Origin: Planctomycetota bacterium
Lineage (GTDB): Bacteria > Planctomycetota > UBA1135 > GCA-002686595
Length of the DNA stretch: 6,455 nt
NCBI GenBank assembly: GCA_011524785.1
Contig: WTJQ01000599.1
Coordinates: forward strand, 1 to 6,455
Direction: 5' to 3'
In this document: positions 1 to 6,455 of the stretch, in pieces
How positions within the stretch are numbered: position 1 is the first letter of the stretch
Layout of the letters: every line of letters begins with the position of its first letter
The notes under the pieces: generated by a model
Told to the model about the DNA's origin: nothing
What the model saw: only the letters and a program-made list of their open reading frames with translations
Database searches by the model: none
Made by a program: the position numbers and the translations under genes

Positions 1-562
1 CTACACGGACGCTGGCGGCCGTGCCGAGCTGTTCTTCCCCCAGGGCGCCCGGGCCGAGCTGATCGGCGCCGGGGCGGTGGCCGTGGGGTCGCCCTCGCGC
101 GGCGAGCCCCTCCTGCACGTCTTCGAGGTCGACCGGATGTCGGTGGTCCTCGCTGCGGACGAGTCGGTTCGGCTGCCGGGGGGCGCGCGGCTCAGCGGCG
201 CTGGCGGGCCCTACCGGGTCGCCATGATCGGGCCGGAGACCATGAGCATCCGGCATCGGGGACGGAGCGACGCGACGGTGGCCGTGCGGGACCAGGAGCT
301 GCTCCTGTCCCCTGGCGACGTCCTGCACCTGCCGATCCTGGGGGCCGGGACCTCTCCGCGGCAGCTGGACCCGGACGTCGTCGAGCGTGGGCGGGTCGCG
401 ACGACGCGGCTCCGCATGAGCGACAGCGCGGCCCAGCCGACGGAGGCCGGGGACGGGCTCCAGCTCGGCCTCGGCGAGGGCGAGAGCGCGCAGGTGTTGG
501 GCCTCGAGGTCGCCGGGAGCGCGACTCTTCGGGTCGCGCCGCTCCCCGACGGCGGGCGCTGA
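1..562 (+). CDS. 3' part of an unrecognised protein, possibly FecR-like (5' end outside window)
   Basis: The frame is open from base 2 to the TGA at 560-562 and gives 186 residues with no stop, so the gene most likely begins upstream of the window; the GTG at 77 is an internal valine as likely as a start. I cannot assign the protein to a family with certainty. It is made of short hydrophobic stretches separated by Gly, Pro and charged turns: residues 8-30 (starting RAELFFPQGARAEL), 46-76 and 80-112, where LLLSPGDVLHLP (100-111) resembles the closing strand of a beta-roll. This rhythm recalls FecR-type periplasmic domains (DG-turn strands followed by a GQ/GD-x-L strand), but no diagnostic motif is present. 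The last 45 residues are low in complexity (Gly, Ala, Glu, Leu). No membrane segment is seen. It is separated from uxs by 120 bp with hairpins and is probably a different transcription unit. Coding status is fairly sure; function is a guess. Confidence 0.5.
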   Translation, partial: YTDAGGRAELFFPQGARAELIGAGAVAVGSPSRGEPLLHVFEVDRMSVVLAADESVRLPGGARLSGAGGPYRVAMIGPETMSIRHRGRSDATVAVRDQELLLSPGDVLHLPILGAGTSPRQLDPDVVERGRVATTRLRMSDSAAQPTEAGDGLQLGLGEGESAQVLGLEVAGSATLRVAPLPDGGR

Positions 563-571
563 GTCCGAGCA

Positions 572-593
572 GGGCCTTTCCTGGAAGCGGCCT
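572..593 (+). terminator. Weak hairpin after the first gene
   Basis: Ten bases after the stop codon, GGGCC (572-576) can pair with GGCCT (589-593, one G-U pair). TTTC (577-580) then pairs with GAAG (584-587, one G-U pair) around a 3-base loop, leaving C588 bulged. There is no following T tract. This is the best candidate for an end of the first transcript, but in DNA this rich in G and C such a hairpin can arise by chance. Confidence 0.25.
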
Positions 594-627
594 CGATCGC
601 CTCAGATCGGGGCACTCGATTCAGCCA

Positions 628-657
628 TTGGGGTCGGAGTCTGCCAGGCCCCATACT
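628..657 (+). promoter_or_regulatory. Weak sigma70-type promoter candidate for uxs-glmS
   Basis: TTGGGG (628-633) and CATACT (652-657) are spaced by 18 bp. They keep the TTG of the -35 consensus and the A2, T3, A4 and T6 of the -10 consensus. Transcription would begin about 19 bases before the ATG at 683. This is one of the few AT-containing spots in the gap. The match is partial and rests on inspection only. Confidence 0.25.
630..652 (+). repeat. REP-like imperfect palindrome, copy 1
   Basis: GGGGTC (630-635) pairs with GGCCCC (647-652) with one G-U pair, around an 11-base loop. The first 11 bases, GGGGTCGGAGT, are identical to the reverse complement of the palindrome at 6383-6402, so the two copies are in opposite orientation and lie at either edge of the five-gene stretch from uxs to rmlB. 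Small GGGGTC/GACCCC palindromes of this style resemble REP elements, which in many bacteria are mobilised by RAYT (REP-associated tyrosine transposase) enzymes. No such transposase is in the window. It also overlaps the weak promoter candidate at 628-657. Confidence 0.35.
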
Positions 658-682
658 GCTGGGGCGCAGCAGCGCTCGCCCC

Positions 683-1627
<945 letters not shown>

Positions 1628-3469
1628 ATGTGCGGCATCGTCGGGGCCGTGCGCTCCGCCGCGCCTGTGACCGCGGGGCTCCTGGAGGGACTCCGCGTCC
1701 TCGAGTACCGGGGGTACGACAGCGCAGGCTTGGCGACCGCGGAGGGGAGCACCCTGCGCGTGGCCAAGCGTGAGGGCCGCCTCGCGAACCTCGAGGCCGC
1801 GATCGCGGAGCAGCCGGACTGGGGCGGCCACGCCGGGATCGGGCACACGCGCTGGGCGACCCACGGCCCGCCAAGCGACCTGAACTCCCACCCGCACCTG
1901 GCGGGGGGGGGCGGAGTGGCCCTCGTTCACAACGGGATCCTGGAGAACCACGAGCCCTTGCGACGGGAGCTCGAGGCCGAGGGGGTCACCTTCCGCTCCC
2001 AGACGGACTCCGAGGTCCTCGCCCACCTGTTCGCCAAGGAGCTCGCGGCCGCGCACGGGGATCCCGTACGCGCCCTGCGCGCCGCCCTGGGCCGGGTCGA
2101 GGGCTCCTACGCCTGCGCTGCGCTGATCCCGGGAGGGGGCGGTGCTCGCGTGGTCTGCTCCCGCAACGGGCCGCCGCTCGTTCTCGCGCGAGGAGGGGAC
2201 GGGTGCTGGCTGGCCTCCGACCTCCTGGCCCTGCTCCCGCACGCGCCCGAGGTCGTCTTCCTGGAGGAAGGAGACGTGGCGCTCGTCGAGGCCGAGGGCT
2301 TCACCATCCACGATGCGGGCGGCGAGGTCGTGGAGCGCGCGCCCAAGGCGGTGGACTGGCAGCCGGGGGACTCCTCCAAGGGCCAGTGGCCGCACCACAT
2401 GCTCAAGGAGATCCACGAGCAGCCCGGAGTCCTGGCCCGCGGGCTGGCGAATCGGATCGGTCCCGCAAGGGACGACGTGGCGCTGGAGGGCTTCACGGAC
2501 GAGCTGCTGACCTCCGTCGAGCGCGTGCAGGTCCTGGCCTGCGGCACGGCGCTCCATGCCGGCATGGTCGCGGCCTATGCGATCGAGCAGCTCGCTCGGG
2601 TGCCGGTGGACGTCGACTTCGCGAGTGAGTTCCGCTATCGCGAGCCGGTGGTGCAGGGCGGCACGCTCAGCCTCGCGATCTCCCAGTCCGGTGAGACGGC
2701 GGACACCCTGGCGGCGACGCGGCTGGCGCAGCAGCTGGGCGCTCGGGTCGCAGCGATCTGCAACGTCCAGGGCTCGAGCCAGGTCCGCGAGGCGGATGCC
2801 GTCGTGCTCACGCAGGCCGGTCCGGAGATCGGGGTCGCCAGCACGAAGGCCTTCACGGCGCAGGTCTTGGCGGCCATCCTGCTGGCGGTTCGGCTGGGAC
2901 GCGCCAAAGGAGCCCTCTCCGCGGACGCGGCTGGGGAGCTCCTCGGGGCGGCGCGGCAGCTGCCCAGCCAGGCCGAGGGGATGCTGACGACCGCGGCCCG
3001 TGAGGCCATCGCGGAGATCGCCCGGCGGCACGCGGCAGCCAAGGGCTTCCTCTTCCTCGGGCGCGGGGTGAGCTTCCCGATCGCCCTCGAGGGGGCCCTC
3101 AAGCTCAAGGAGATCTCCTACGTGCATGCCGAGGGGTATGCCGCCGGGGAGATGAAGCACGGCCCGATCGCCCTGATCGACCCTGGAATGACGATCGTCT
3201 GCCTCAACGGGAGCTCGCCCCTCTCGGAGAAGATGCGCTCGAACGTCGAGCAGGTCCGGGCCCGTGGGGGCGTCGTCCTCAGCGTCGGCTCGGACCCCGA
3301 GACCCATGCCCTGGCGTCGGACGTGGTGGAGGTGCCCGAGACGCACCCCCTCCTCGCGCCGATCCTGCAGGTGATTCCCCTGCAGCTGTTCTCCTACTTC
3401 GTAGCCGACCTCCGCGGCTGCGACATCGACAAGCCCCGGAACCTCGCCAAGAGCGTGACCGTGGAGTAG
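1628..3469 (+). CDS. glmS: Glutamine--fructose-6-phosphate aminotransferase (isomerizing)
   Basis: GlmS moves ammonia from glutamine to fructose-6-phosphate to give glucosamine-6-phosphate, the committed step to UDP-GlcNAc. At 613 residues it is close to the family norm of about 609. The N-terminal Ntn glutaminase begins MCGIVGAV; Cys2 is the nucleophile exposed when Met1 is removed, which fixes the start. HTRWATHG is at 73-80, HNGILEN at 101-107 and TDSE at 126-129. Two SIS sugar-isomerase domains follow, with CGTALHAG (305-312), SQSGET (352-357) and STKAFTAQ (405-412). The isomerase site is seen in KLKEISYVHAEG (492-503, with the equivalent of the E. coli catalytic Glu488 at E495) and GEMKHGPIALI (507-517, His511). 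The C-terminal NLAKSVTVE carries the conserved lysine at 608. The ATG directly follows the uxs stop. A run of nine G at 1903-1911 encodes part of a Gly tract (93-96) just before the HNG motif and does not break the frame. No sign of a glmS ribozyme is expected or seen, because the upstream DNA is coding. Confidence 0.98.
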   Translation: MCGIVGAVRSAAPVTAGLLEGLRVLEYRGYDSAGLATAEGSTLRVAKREGRLANLEAAIAEQPDWGGHAGIGHTRWATHGPPSDLNSHPHLAGGGGVALVHNGILENHEPLRRELEAEGVTFRSQTDSEVLAHLFAKELAAAHGDPVRALRAALGRVEGSYACAALIPGGGGARVVCSRNGPPLVLARGGDGCWLASDLLALLPHAPEVVFLEEGDVALVEAEGFTIHDAGGEVVERAPKAVDWQPGDSSKGQWPHHMLKEIHEQPGVLARGLANRIGPARDDVALEGFTDELLTSVERVQVLACGTALHAGMVAAYAIEQLARVPVDVDFASEFRYREPVVQGGTLSLAISQSGETADTLAATRLAQQLGARVAAICNVQGSSQVREADAVVLTQAGPEIGVASTKAFTAQVLAAILLAVRLGRAKGALSADAAGELLGAARQLPSQAEGMLTTAAREAIAEIARRHAAAKGFLFLGRGVSFPIALEGALKLKEISYVHAEGYAAGEMKHGPIALIDPGMTIVCLNGSSPLSEKMRSNVEQVRARGGVVLSVGSDPETHALASDVVEVPETHPLLAPILQVIPLQLFSYFVADLRGCDIDKPRNLAKSVTVE

Positions 3470-3498
3470 GGAGCGCGCCCTGCCGCCTCTCTCGTTCT

Positions 3499-3528
3499 GG
3501 GCTCCTCTCGGCGAGCGCTGAGAGGCCC
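3499..3528 (+). terminator. Strong hairpin downstream of glmS, no T tract
   Basis: Starting 29 bases after the glmS stop, bases 3504-3512 pair with 3517-3525 (nine pairs, one G-U) around the 4-base loop GAGC. GGG (3499-3501) can extend the stem by pairing with CCC (3526-3528) if bases 3502-3503 are bulged. Its position after the last gene of the uxs-glmS unit suits transcript ending or 3'-end protection. There is no T run after it, so a classical intrinsic terminator is not proved. Confidence 0.5.
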
Positions 3529-3537
3529 TCCGGGGAG

Positions 3538-3569
3538 CCTGCTGGGTGCCGCGTCCTGCTGGGGGTGCC
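3538..3569 (+). repeat. Short direct repeat between glmS and rmlA
   Basis: CCTGCTGGGTGCC (3538-3550) recurs as CCTGCTGGGGGTGCC (3555-3569), with a 17-base period and two extra G in the second copy. It lies between the glmS hairpin and the palindromes in front of rmlA. Two copies only; function unknown. Confidence 0.4.
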
Positions 3570-3576
3570 CCTGGAA

Positions 3577-3600
3577 CGGATCGGGATCCGTGGGGCCCCA
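3577..3600 (+). promoter_or_regulatory. Two adjacent palindromes upstream of rmlA, possible operator
   Basis: CGGATC (3577-3582) and GATCCG (3585-3590) form an inverted repeat with a 2-base spacer. The next ten bases, TGGGGCCCCA (3591-3600), are a perfect palindrome. The elements GAACGGA and GGGGCCC in this block (3574-3580 and 3592-3598) occur again at 3608-3614 and 3631-3637. The block ends 89 bases before the rmlA ATG, a reasonable place for a regulator site or an RNA structure. No known operator is recognised. Confidence 0.35.
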
Positions 3601-3654
3601 GTCCCCCGAACGGACGGATCCCGCCAGAGCGGGGCCCGGGGCGAGGCAGCCCGC

Positions 3655-3660
3655 TAGGAT
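3655..3660 (+). promoter_or_regulatory. Possible -10 box for rmlADB
   Basis: TAGGAT fits the TANNNT form of a -10 box and stands out in very GC-rich DNA, 29 bases before the rmlA ATG. No recognisable -35 box lies at the usual distance (the DNA there is GC only). It is followed by a small hairpin, CGGGC (3668-3672) with GCCCG (3677-3681), close to the start codon. Weak evidence. Confidence 0.25.
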
Positions 3661-3689
3661 GAGGGCCCGGGCAGTGGCCCGCTCTCCCC

Positions 3690-4421
3690 ATGAAAGGCGT
3701 CATCCTCGCTGGTGGTCTCGGCACGCGGCTGTTCCCGCTCACCAAGATCACCAACAAGCACCTGCTGCCGGTCTACGACCGGCCGATGATCTACTACCCC
3801 ATCCAGACCCTGGTGAACGCCGGGATCGAGGACATCATGATCGTCACCGGAGGCCGCAAGTCCGGCGACTTCCTCTCGCTGCTGGGGAACGGGAAGGACT
3901 TCGGGCTGAAGCACCTGAACTACACCTACCAGGAGGGCGAGGGCGGGATCGCCGAGGCCCTCGGGCTCTGTGAGCACTGGGCGGCTGGCGAGCCCGTGGC
4001 CGTGGTGCTGGGGGACAACCTGATCGAGCGCAACATCAAGCACGCGGTCGACCAGTTCCGCGCCCAGGGGGGCGGCGGCAAGATCCTCCTCAAGGAGGTG
4101 CACGACCCCGAGCGCTTCGGCGTGGCGACCATGGAGGGCGACAAGGTGGCTCGCATCGTGGAGAAGCCCCGCGAGCCGGAGTCCAACCTCGCGGTGATCG
4201 GCATCTACATGTACGACGCGCGCGTCTTCGAGATCATCAAGACGCTCGAGCCCTCGGACCGGGGCGAGCTCGAGATCACGGACGTCAACAACTGGTACAT
4301 CGAGGACGGGAGCCTGACCGCCGACGTGCTCGAGGGCTGGTGGACGGACGCCGGCACCTTCCAGTCCCTGCACCACGCCTCGAAGCTGGTCGCGGATGGC
4401 GGTGCCAACCGGATGGACTGA
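3690..4421 (+). CDS. rmlA: Glucose-1-phosphate thymidylyltransferase, short form
   Basis: The enzyme joins glucose-1-phosphate and dTTP to give dTDP-glucose and pyrophosphate, the first step to dTDP-rhamnose. At 243 residues it belongs to the short class; the classical RmlA/RffH has about 290. The nucleotide loop is LAGGLGTRL (6-14), followed by KITNKHLLPVYDRPMIYYPI (19-38) with the conserved lysine at 23. GEGGIAEALGL (83-93) is the short-class form of the sugar/base loop. LGDN (107-110) holds the metal-binding Asp109; VEKP is at 157-160, RGELEITDVN at 191-200, and WTDAGT at 218-223 holds the second metal Asp at 220. The protein ends soon after, without the extra C-terminal helices of classical RmlA. 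The ATG directly before KGVILAGG is the only sensible start; it has no Shine-Dalgarno sequence. The rmlD start overlaps or closely follows its end. dTTP and glucose specificity is inferred from the neighbours rmlD and rmlB; another sugar nucleotidyltransferase role is possible but less likely. Confidence 0.93.
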   Translation: MKGVILAGGLGTRLFPLTKITNKHLLPVYDRPMIYYPIQTLVNAGIEDIMIVTGGRKSGDFLSLLGNGKDFGLKHLNYTYQEGEGGIAEALGLCEHWAAGEPVAVVLGDNLIERNIKHAVDQFRAQGGGGKILLKEVHDPERFGVATMEGDKVARIVEKPREPESNLAVIGIYMYDARVFEIIKTLEPSDRGELEITDVNNWYIEDGSLTADVLEGWWTDAGTFQSLHHASKLVADGGANRMD

Positions 4422-5316
4422 CGACGTGGCCAGCGACCCTGCAGCGCAGCGACGCGTCCTCGTGACGGGGGCGGCCGGGATGCTCGGGAGCCAGGTGCTC
4501 CTGGCGGTGCCCGACGGCCTCGCGGTCGTGGGCACGGATCTTCGAGAGGCCGCGGGTGTCGACCTCGTCGGCGTCGACCTCGCCGATGTCGATCAGGTCG
4601 CGCGCCTGTTCGAGGAGTCTGGCCCGTTCACCGGCGTGATCCACACCGCTGCTTACACGGCGGTCGATCGGGCCGAGGAGGAGGAGGAACTCGCGGAGCG
4701 CGTGAACGGCCTCGCGTGCGGGGTCCTCGCCTCCGCATGCCAGGCCGCCGGGATCCCGCTCGTCGTGGTTTCGACCGACTTCGTCTTCGACGGGGAGGCC
4801 TCGGTGCCCTACGAGCCGCACCACCCCGTGCGCCCGCTCTCGGCGTACGGCCGCACCAAGCTGTCCGGCGAGCAGCAGGCCCTCCAGGCACACCCCGAGG
4901 GGGCTCGCATCGTGCGGACTCAGTGGCTGTACGGGCCTCGCGGCCAGCACTTCCCTGGGACCATGCAGGCCCTCGCCAAGGAGCGGGATCAGCTGCGCGT
5001 CGTGCAGGACCAGCGCGGGTGCCCGACCTCGACCCTCGAGCTGGCACCTGCACTCTGGGATGTCCTTCTGCAGGGCGAGGCGGGCGTCTACCACGCGGCG
5101 TGCGAGGGTGAGGCCTCCTGGTTCGACCTCGCGAAGGCCACCCTCGAGCACGCTGGGATCGAGGGCGTCGAGGTGCAGCCGTGCGGGACCGAGGACTTCC
5201 CGCGCCCTGCCCATCGCCCGGCCTACAGCGTCCTCGACTGCAGCAAGCTCACGGCCCTCCGCGGGGCGCCCATGGCGTCCTGGGAGGAGGCCCTCAAGAC
5301 CTTCCTCGGCTCCTGA
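4396..5316 (+). CDS. rmlD: dTDP-4-dehydrorhamnose reductase
   Basis: RmlD reduces dTDP-4-dehydro-L-rhamnose at C4 with NAD(P)H, giving dTDP-L-rhamnose, the last step of the pathway. Counting from the ATG at 4396 it has 306 residues. The Rossmann motif is TGAAGMLG at 24-31. HTAAYTAVDRAEEEEELAER (83-102) matches the family block in which a Tyr-Thr-Ala-Val-Asp stretch precedes acidic residues. STDFVFDG is at 126-133, the catalytic YxxxK at Y151 and K155 (YGRTK), QDQRGCPTS at 204-212, and RPAYSVLD at 274-281. All are RmlD hallmarks. The start is uncertain. ATG 4396 overlaps rmlA by 26 bases and adds a leader of 20 residues before VLVTG. GTG 4426 lies 4 bases after the rmlA stop, gives 296 residues and fits the short N-terminus usual in the family. 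Neither has a good Shine-Dalgarno sequence, although GGATGG (4411-4416) precedes the GTG. Co-transcription with rmlA and rmlB is very likely. Confidence 0.94.
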   Translation: MAVPTGWTDDVASDPAAQRRVLVTGAAGMLGSQVLLAVPDGLAVVGTDLREAAGVDLVGVDLADVDQVARLFEESGPFTGVIHTAAYTAVDRAEEEEELAERVNGLACGVLASACQAAGIPLVVVSTDFVFDGEASVPYEPHHPVRPLSAYGRTKLSGEQQALQAHPEGARIVRTQWLYGPRGQHFPGTMQALAKERDQLRVVQDQRGCPTSTLELAPALWDVLLQGEAGVYHAACEGEASWFDLAKATLEHAGIEGVEVQPCGTEDFPRPAHRPAYSVLDCSKLTALRGAPMASWEEALKTFLGS

Positions 5317-5326
5317 TCCTCCACGC

Positions 5327-6358
5327 ATGCAGCGCGCGATCCTCTTGACCGGCGGCGCCGGCTTCATCGGCAGCAACTTCGTCCACATGCTCCTCGAGCA
5401 GCGCCCGGACTGGCGCGTGGTCAACCTCGATGCGCTGACCTATGCCGGCAACCTGCAGAACCTCGCCAGCGCGGAGGGCAACCCGTCGCACGTGTTCGTG
5501 CGCGGCTCGATCACGTCAGCGGAGGATGTGGGGCGCGCTCTCGAGGCCTGCGGCGACCTGCCGGTCAGCGTGGTCCACATGGCGGCCGAGAGCCACGTGG
5601 ATCGCTCGATCCAGTCCGGCCTTCCCTTCGTGGACACGAACGTGCTGGGCACCCAGGTCCTCCTGGACTGCTGCCGGGCGCATGGCGTGGAGCGCTTCGT
5701 CCATGTCTCGACCGACGAGGTCTACGGCTCCCTCGGCCCGGAGGGCTTCTTCACCGAGGAGACGCCGCTGGCGCCCAACTCGCCCTACAGCGCCTCCAAG
5801 GCGGGGAGCGACCTCCTGGTTCGCGCCGCGCACCACACGCACGGCTTCCCGGCCCTGATCACGCGCTGCTCGAACAACTACGGGCCCTGGCAGTTCCCGG
5901 AGAAGCTGATTCCGCTGATGATCGCCAACGCCTCCGAGGACAAGGAGCTCCCCATCTACGGCGACGGGATGCAGGTCCGAGACTGGCTCTACGTCCAGGA
6001 CCACTGCGAGGCCATCCTGGCCGTGCTGGAGCGTGGCGCGGTGGGGGAGGTCTACAACATCGGCGGTCACAACGAGTACCCGAACCTGGCCATCGTGCGG
6101 ATGATCCTCGAGGCCCTGGGCAAGCCGGAGTCGCTGATGGTCACGGTCGCCGACCGGCCTGGGCACGACCGCCGCTACGCCATCGATGCGGGCAAGATCG
6201 AGCGCGAACTGGGCTGGACGCCCCGCTTCACCTTCGAGCAGGCCCTGCCCATGACGATCGCCTGGTATCAGTCGCAAGTCGAGTGGCTGCAGGGTCTTAG
6301 GTCTGGGGCCTACCGGGACTACTACGAGCGGCAGTACGGTTCGCGAGGCCAAGGCTGA
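5327..6358 (+). CDS. rmlB: dTDP-glucose 4,6-dehydratase
   Basis: RmlB converts dTDP-glucose to dTDP-4-dehydro-6-deoxyglucose with tightly bound NAD+, the second step to dTDP-rhamnose. The 343 residues fit the family (about 340-360). TGGAGFIG (8-15) is the NAD loop, and LDALTYAGNLQNL (34-46) is the typical RmlB second strand. HMAAESHVDRSI is at 84-95. The catalytic Asp130-Glu131 lie within STDEVYG (128-134), with the YxxxK pair at Y154 and K158 (PYSASK). RCSNNYGPWQFPEKLIPLMI (180-199) and ADRPGHDRRYAID (275-287) are diagnostic of RmlB rather than of UDP-glucose 4-epimerase. The start is the ATG just before QRAILLTGG, 10 bases after the rmlD stop. The same frame stays open up to 5060, but that stretch translates to an Arg/Pro/Ser-rich sequence antiphase to rmlD and is not protein-like. 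There is no Shine-Dalgarno sequence, so translation may rely on coupling to rmlD. Confidence 0.97.
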   Translation: MQRAILLTGGAGFIGSNFVHMLLEQRPDWRVVNLDALTYAGNLQNLASAEGNPSHVFVRGSITSAEDVGRALEACGDLPVSVVHMAAESHVDRSIQSGLPFVDTNVLGTQVLLDCCRAHGVERFVHVSTDEVYGSLGPEGFFTEETPLAPNSPYSASKAGSDLLVRAAHHTHGFPALITRCSNNYGPWQFPEKLIPLMIANASEDKELPIYGDGMQVRDWLYVQDHCEAILAVLERGAVGEVYNIGGHNEYPNLAIVRMILEALGKPESLMVTVADRPGHDRRYAIDAGKIERELGWTPRFTFEQALPMTIAWYQSQVEWLQGLRSGAYRDYYERQYGSRGQG

Positions 6359-6382
6359 TCCCGGGGGGCCTGGTGGCGGTCC

Positions 6383-6402
6383 CGGGGTCAACTCCGACCC
6401 CG
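6383..6402 (+). terminator. Perfect hairpin after rmlB; also REP-like palindrome, copy 2
   Basis: CGGGGTC (6383-6389) pairs perfectly with GACCCCG (6396-6402) around a 6-base loop, 24 bases after the rmlB stop, followed by TTCC. It may end the rmlADB transcript, although the T run is only two bases. Its reverse complement starts CGGGGTCGGAGT, and 11 of these bases match the palindrome at 630-652. It may therefore be a dispersed REP-type repeat that also serves as a transcript end. Confidence 0.5.
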
Positions 6403-6455
6403 TTCCTGCCGATCCAGACCCTGGAGGAGCGCCCTGCGCGCTGCTCCCATCCCCC
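6403..6455 (+). other. Window end, no gene recognised
   Basis: No start with a ribosome-binding site and no known protein motif is visible here. One + frame is open to the window end (passing GTG at 6373), but it is too short to judge. TCCAG (6413-6417) with CTGGA (6421-6425), and GGAGC (6426-6430) with GCTCC (6443-6447), can form small hairpins. Bases 6406-6422 repeat exactly a 17-base stretch inside uxs (938-954). Confidence 0.3.

Noticed and set aside
5060..5326. N-terminal extension of rmlB by 89 residues
   Set aside because: The stretch is Arg/Pro/Ser-rich, lies in another frame of rmlD, and the RmlB family begins just before the TGGAGFIG loop, which fits the ATG at 5327.
3654..6391. 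Further long minus-strand open frames opposite rmlA, rmlD and rmlB
   Set aside because: Each is in the same complementary register to the gene it faces, and each has antisense-like composition and no domain motif.
6373..6455. Possible start of a next gene at GTG 6373
   Set aside because: No ribosome-binding site, it passes through the perfect hairpin at 6383-6402, and 27 residues give no recognisable family; kept only as a point to check.

Overview
The window is a GC-rich (roughly 70% by eye) bacterial nucleotide-sugar locus. All five convincing genes lie on the + strand. They use almost no TTA, CTA or TCA codons, as expected at such GC content. Four of the five genes have a start inside the window, and only one of these (glmS) has a clear Shine-Dalgarno sequence. 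The proteins are typical bacterial ones and do not fix the phylum. A GC-rich environmental lineage such as Planctomycetota or Myxococcota would fit, but that is a guess from composition and style.

Layout. Positions 1-562 hold the 3' end of an unrecognised gene whose repetitive beta-like pattern recalls FecR-type domains. A 120-bp gap with a weak hairpin, a REP-like palindrome and a weak promoter candidate leads to uxs (683-1627, UDP-glucuronate decarboxylase). Its stop codon directly abuts glmS (1628-3469, glutamine:fructose-6-phosphate aminotransferase). A 220-bp gap follows, with a strong hairpin after glmS, a short tandem repeat and two adjacent palindromes. It leads to a tight three-gene run: short-form rmlA (3690-4421), rmlD (4396 or 4426 to 5316) and rmlB (5327-6358). 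The final 97 bp hold a perfect 7-bp hairpin and no recognisable gene.

How the genes work together. GlmS makes glucosamine-6-phosphate, the entry to UDP-GlcNAc and so to peptidoglycan, lipopolysaccharide and other glycans. UXS makes UDP-xylose from UDP-glucuronate. RmlA, RmlB and RmlD supply three of the four steps to dTDP-L-rhamnose; the epimerase RmlC is not in the window. The products are activated sugars for surface polysaccharide, O-antigen or glycoprotein assembly, so this is probably the precursor-supply section of a larger glycan cluster. No glycosyltransferase, flippase or polymerase gene is visible here.

I found no evidence of a new biological system. The less ordinary signals are in the non-coding DNA: an inverted pair of REP-like palindromes at the two edges of the cassette, a nearly identical SD-less start context shared by uxs and rmlA, and the dense repeats in front of rmlA. 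The absent rmlC and the short class of RmlA are the points worth checking on the protein side.
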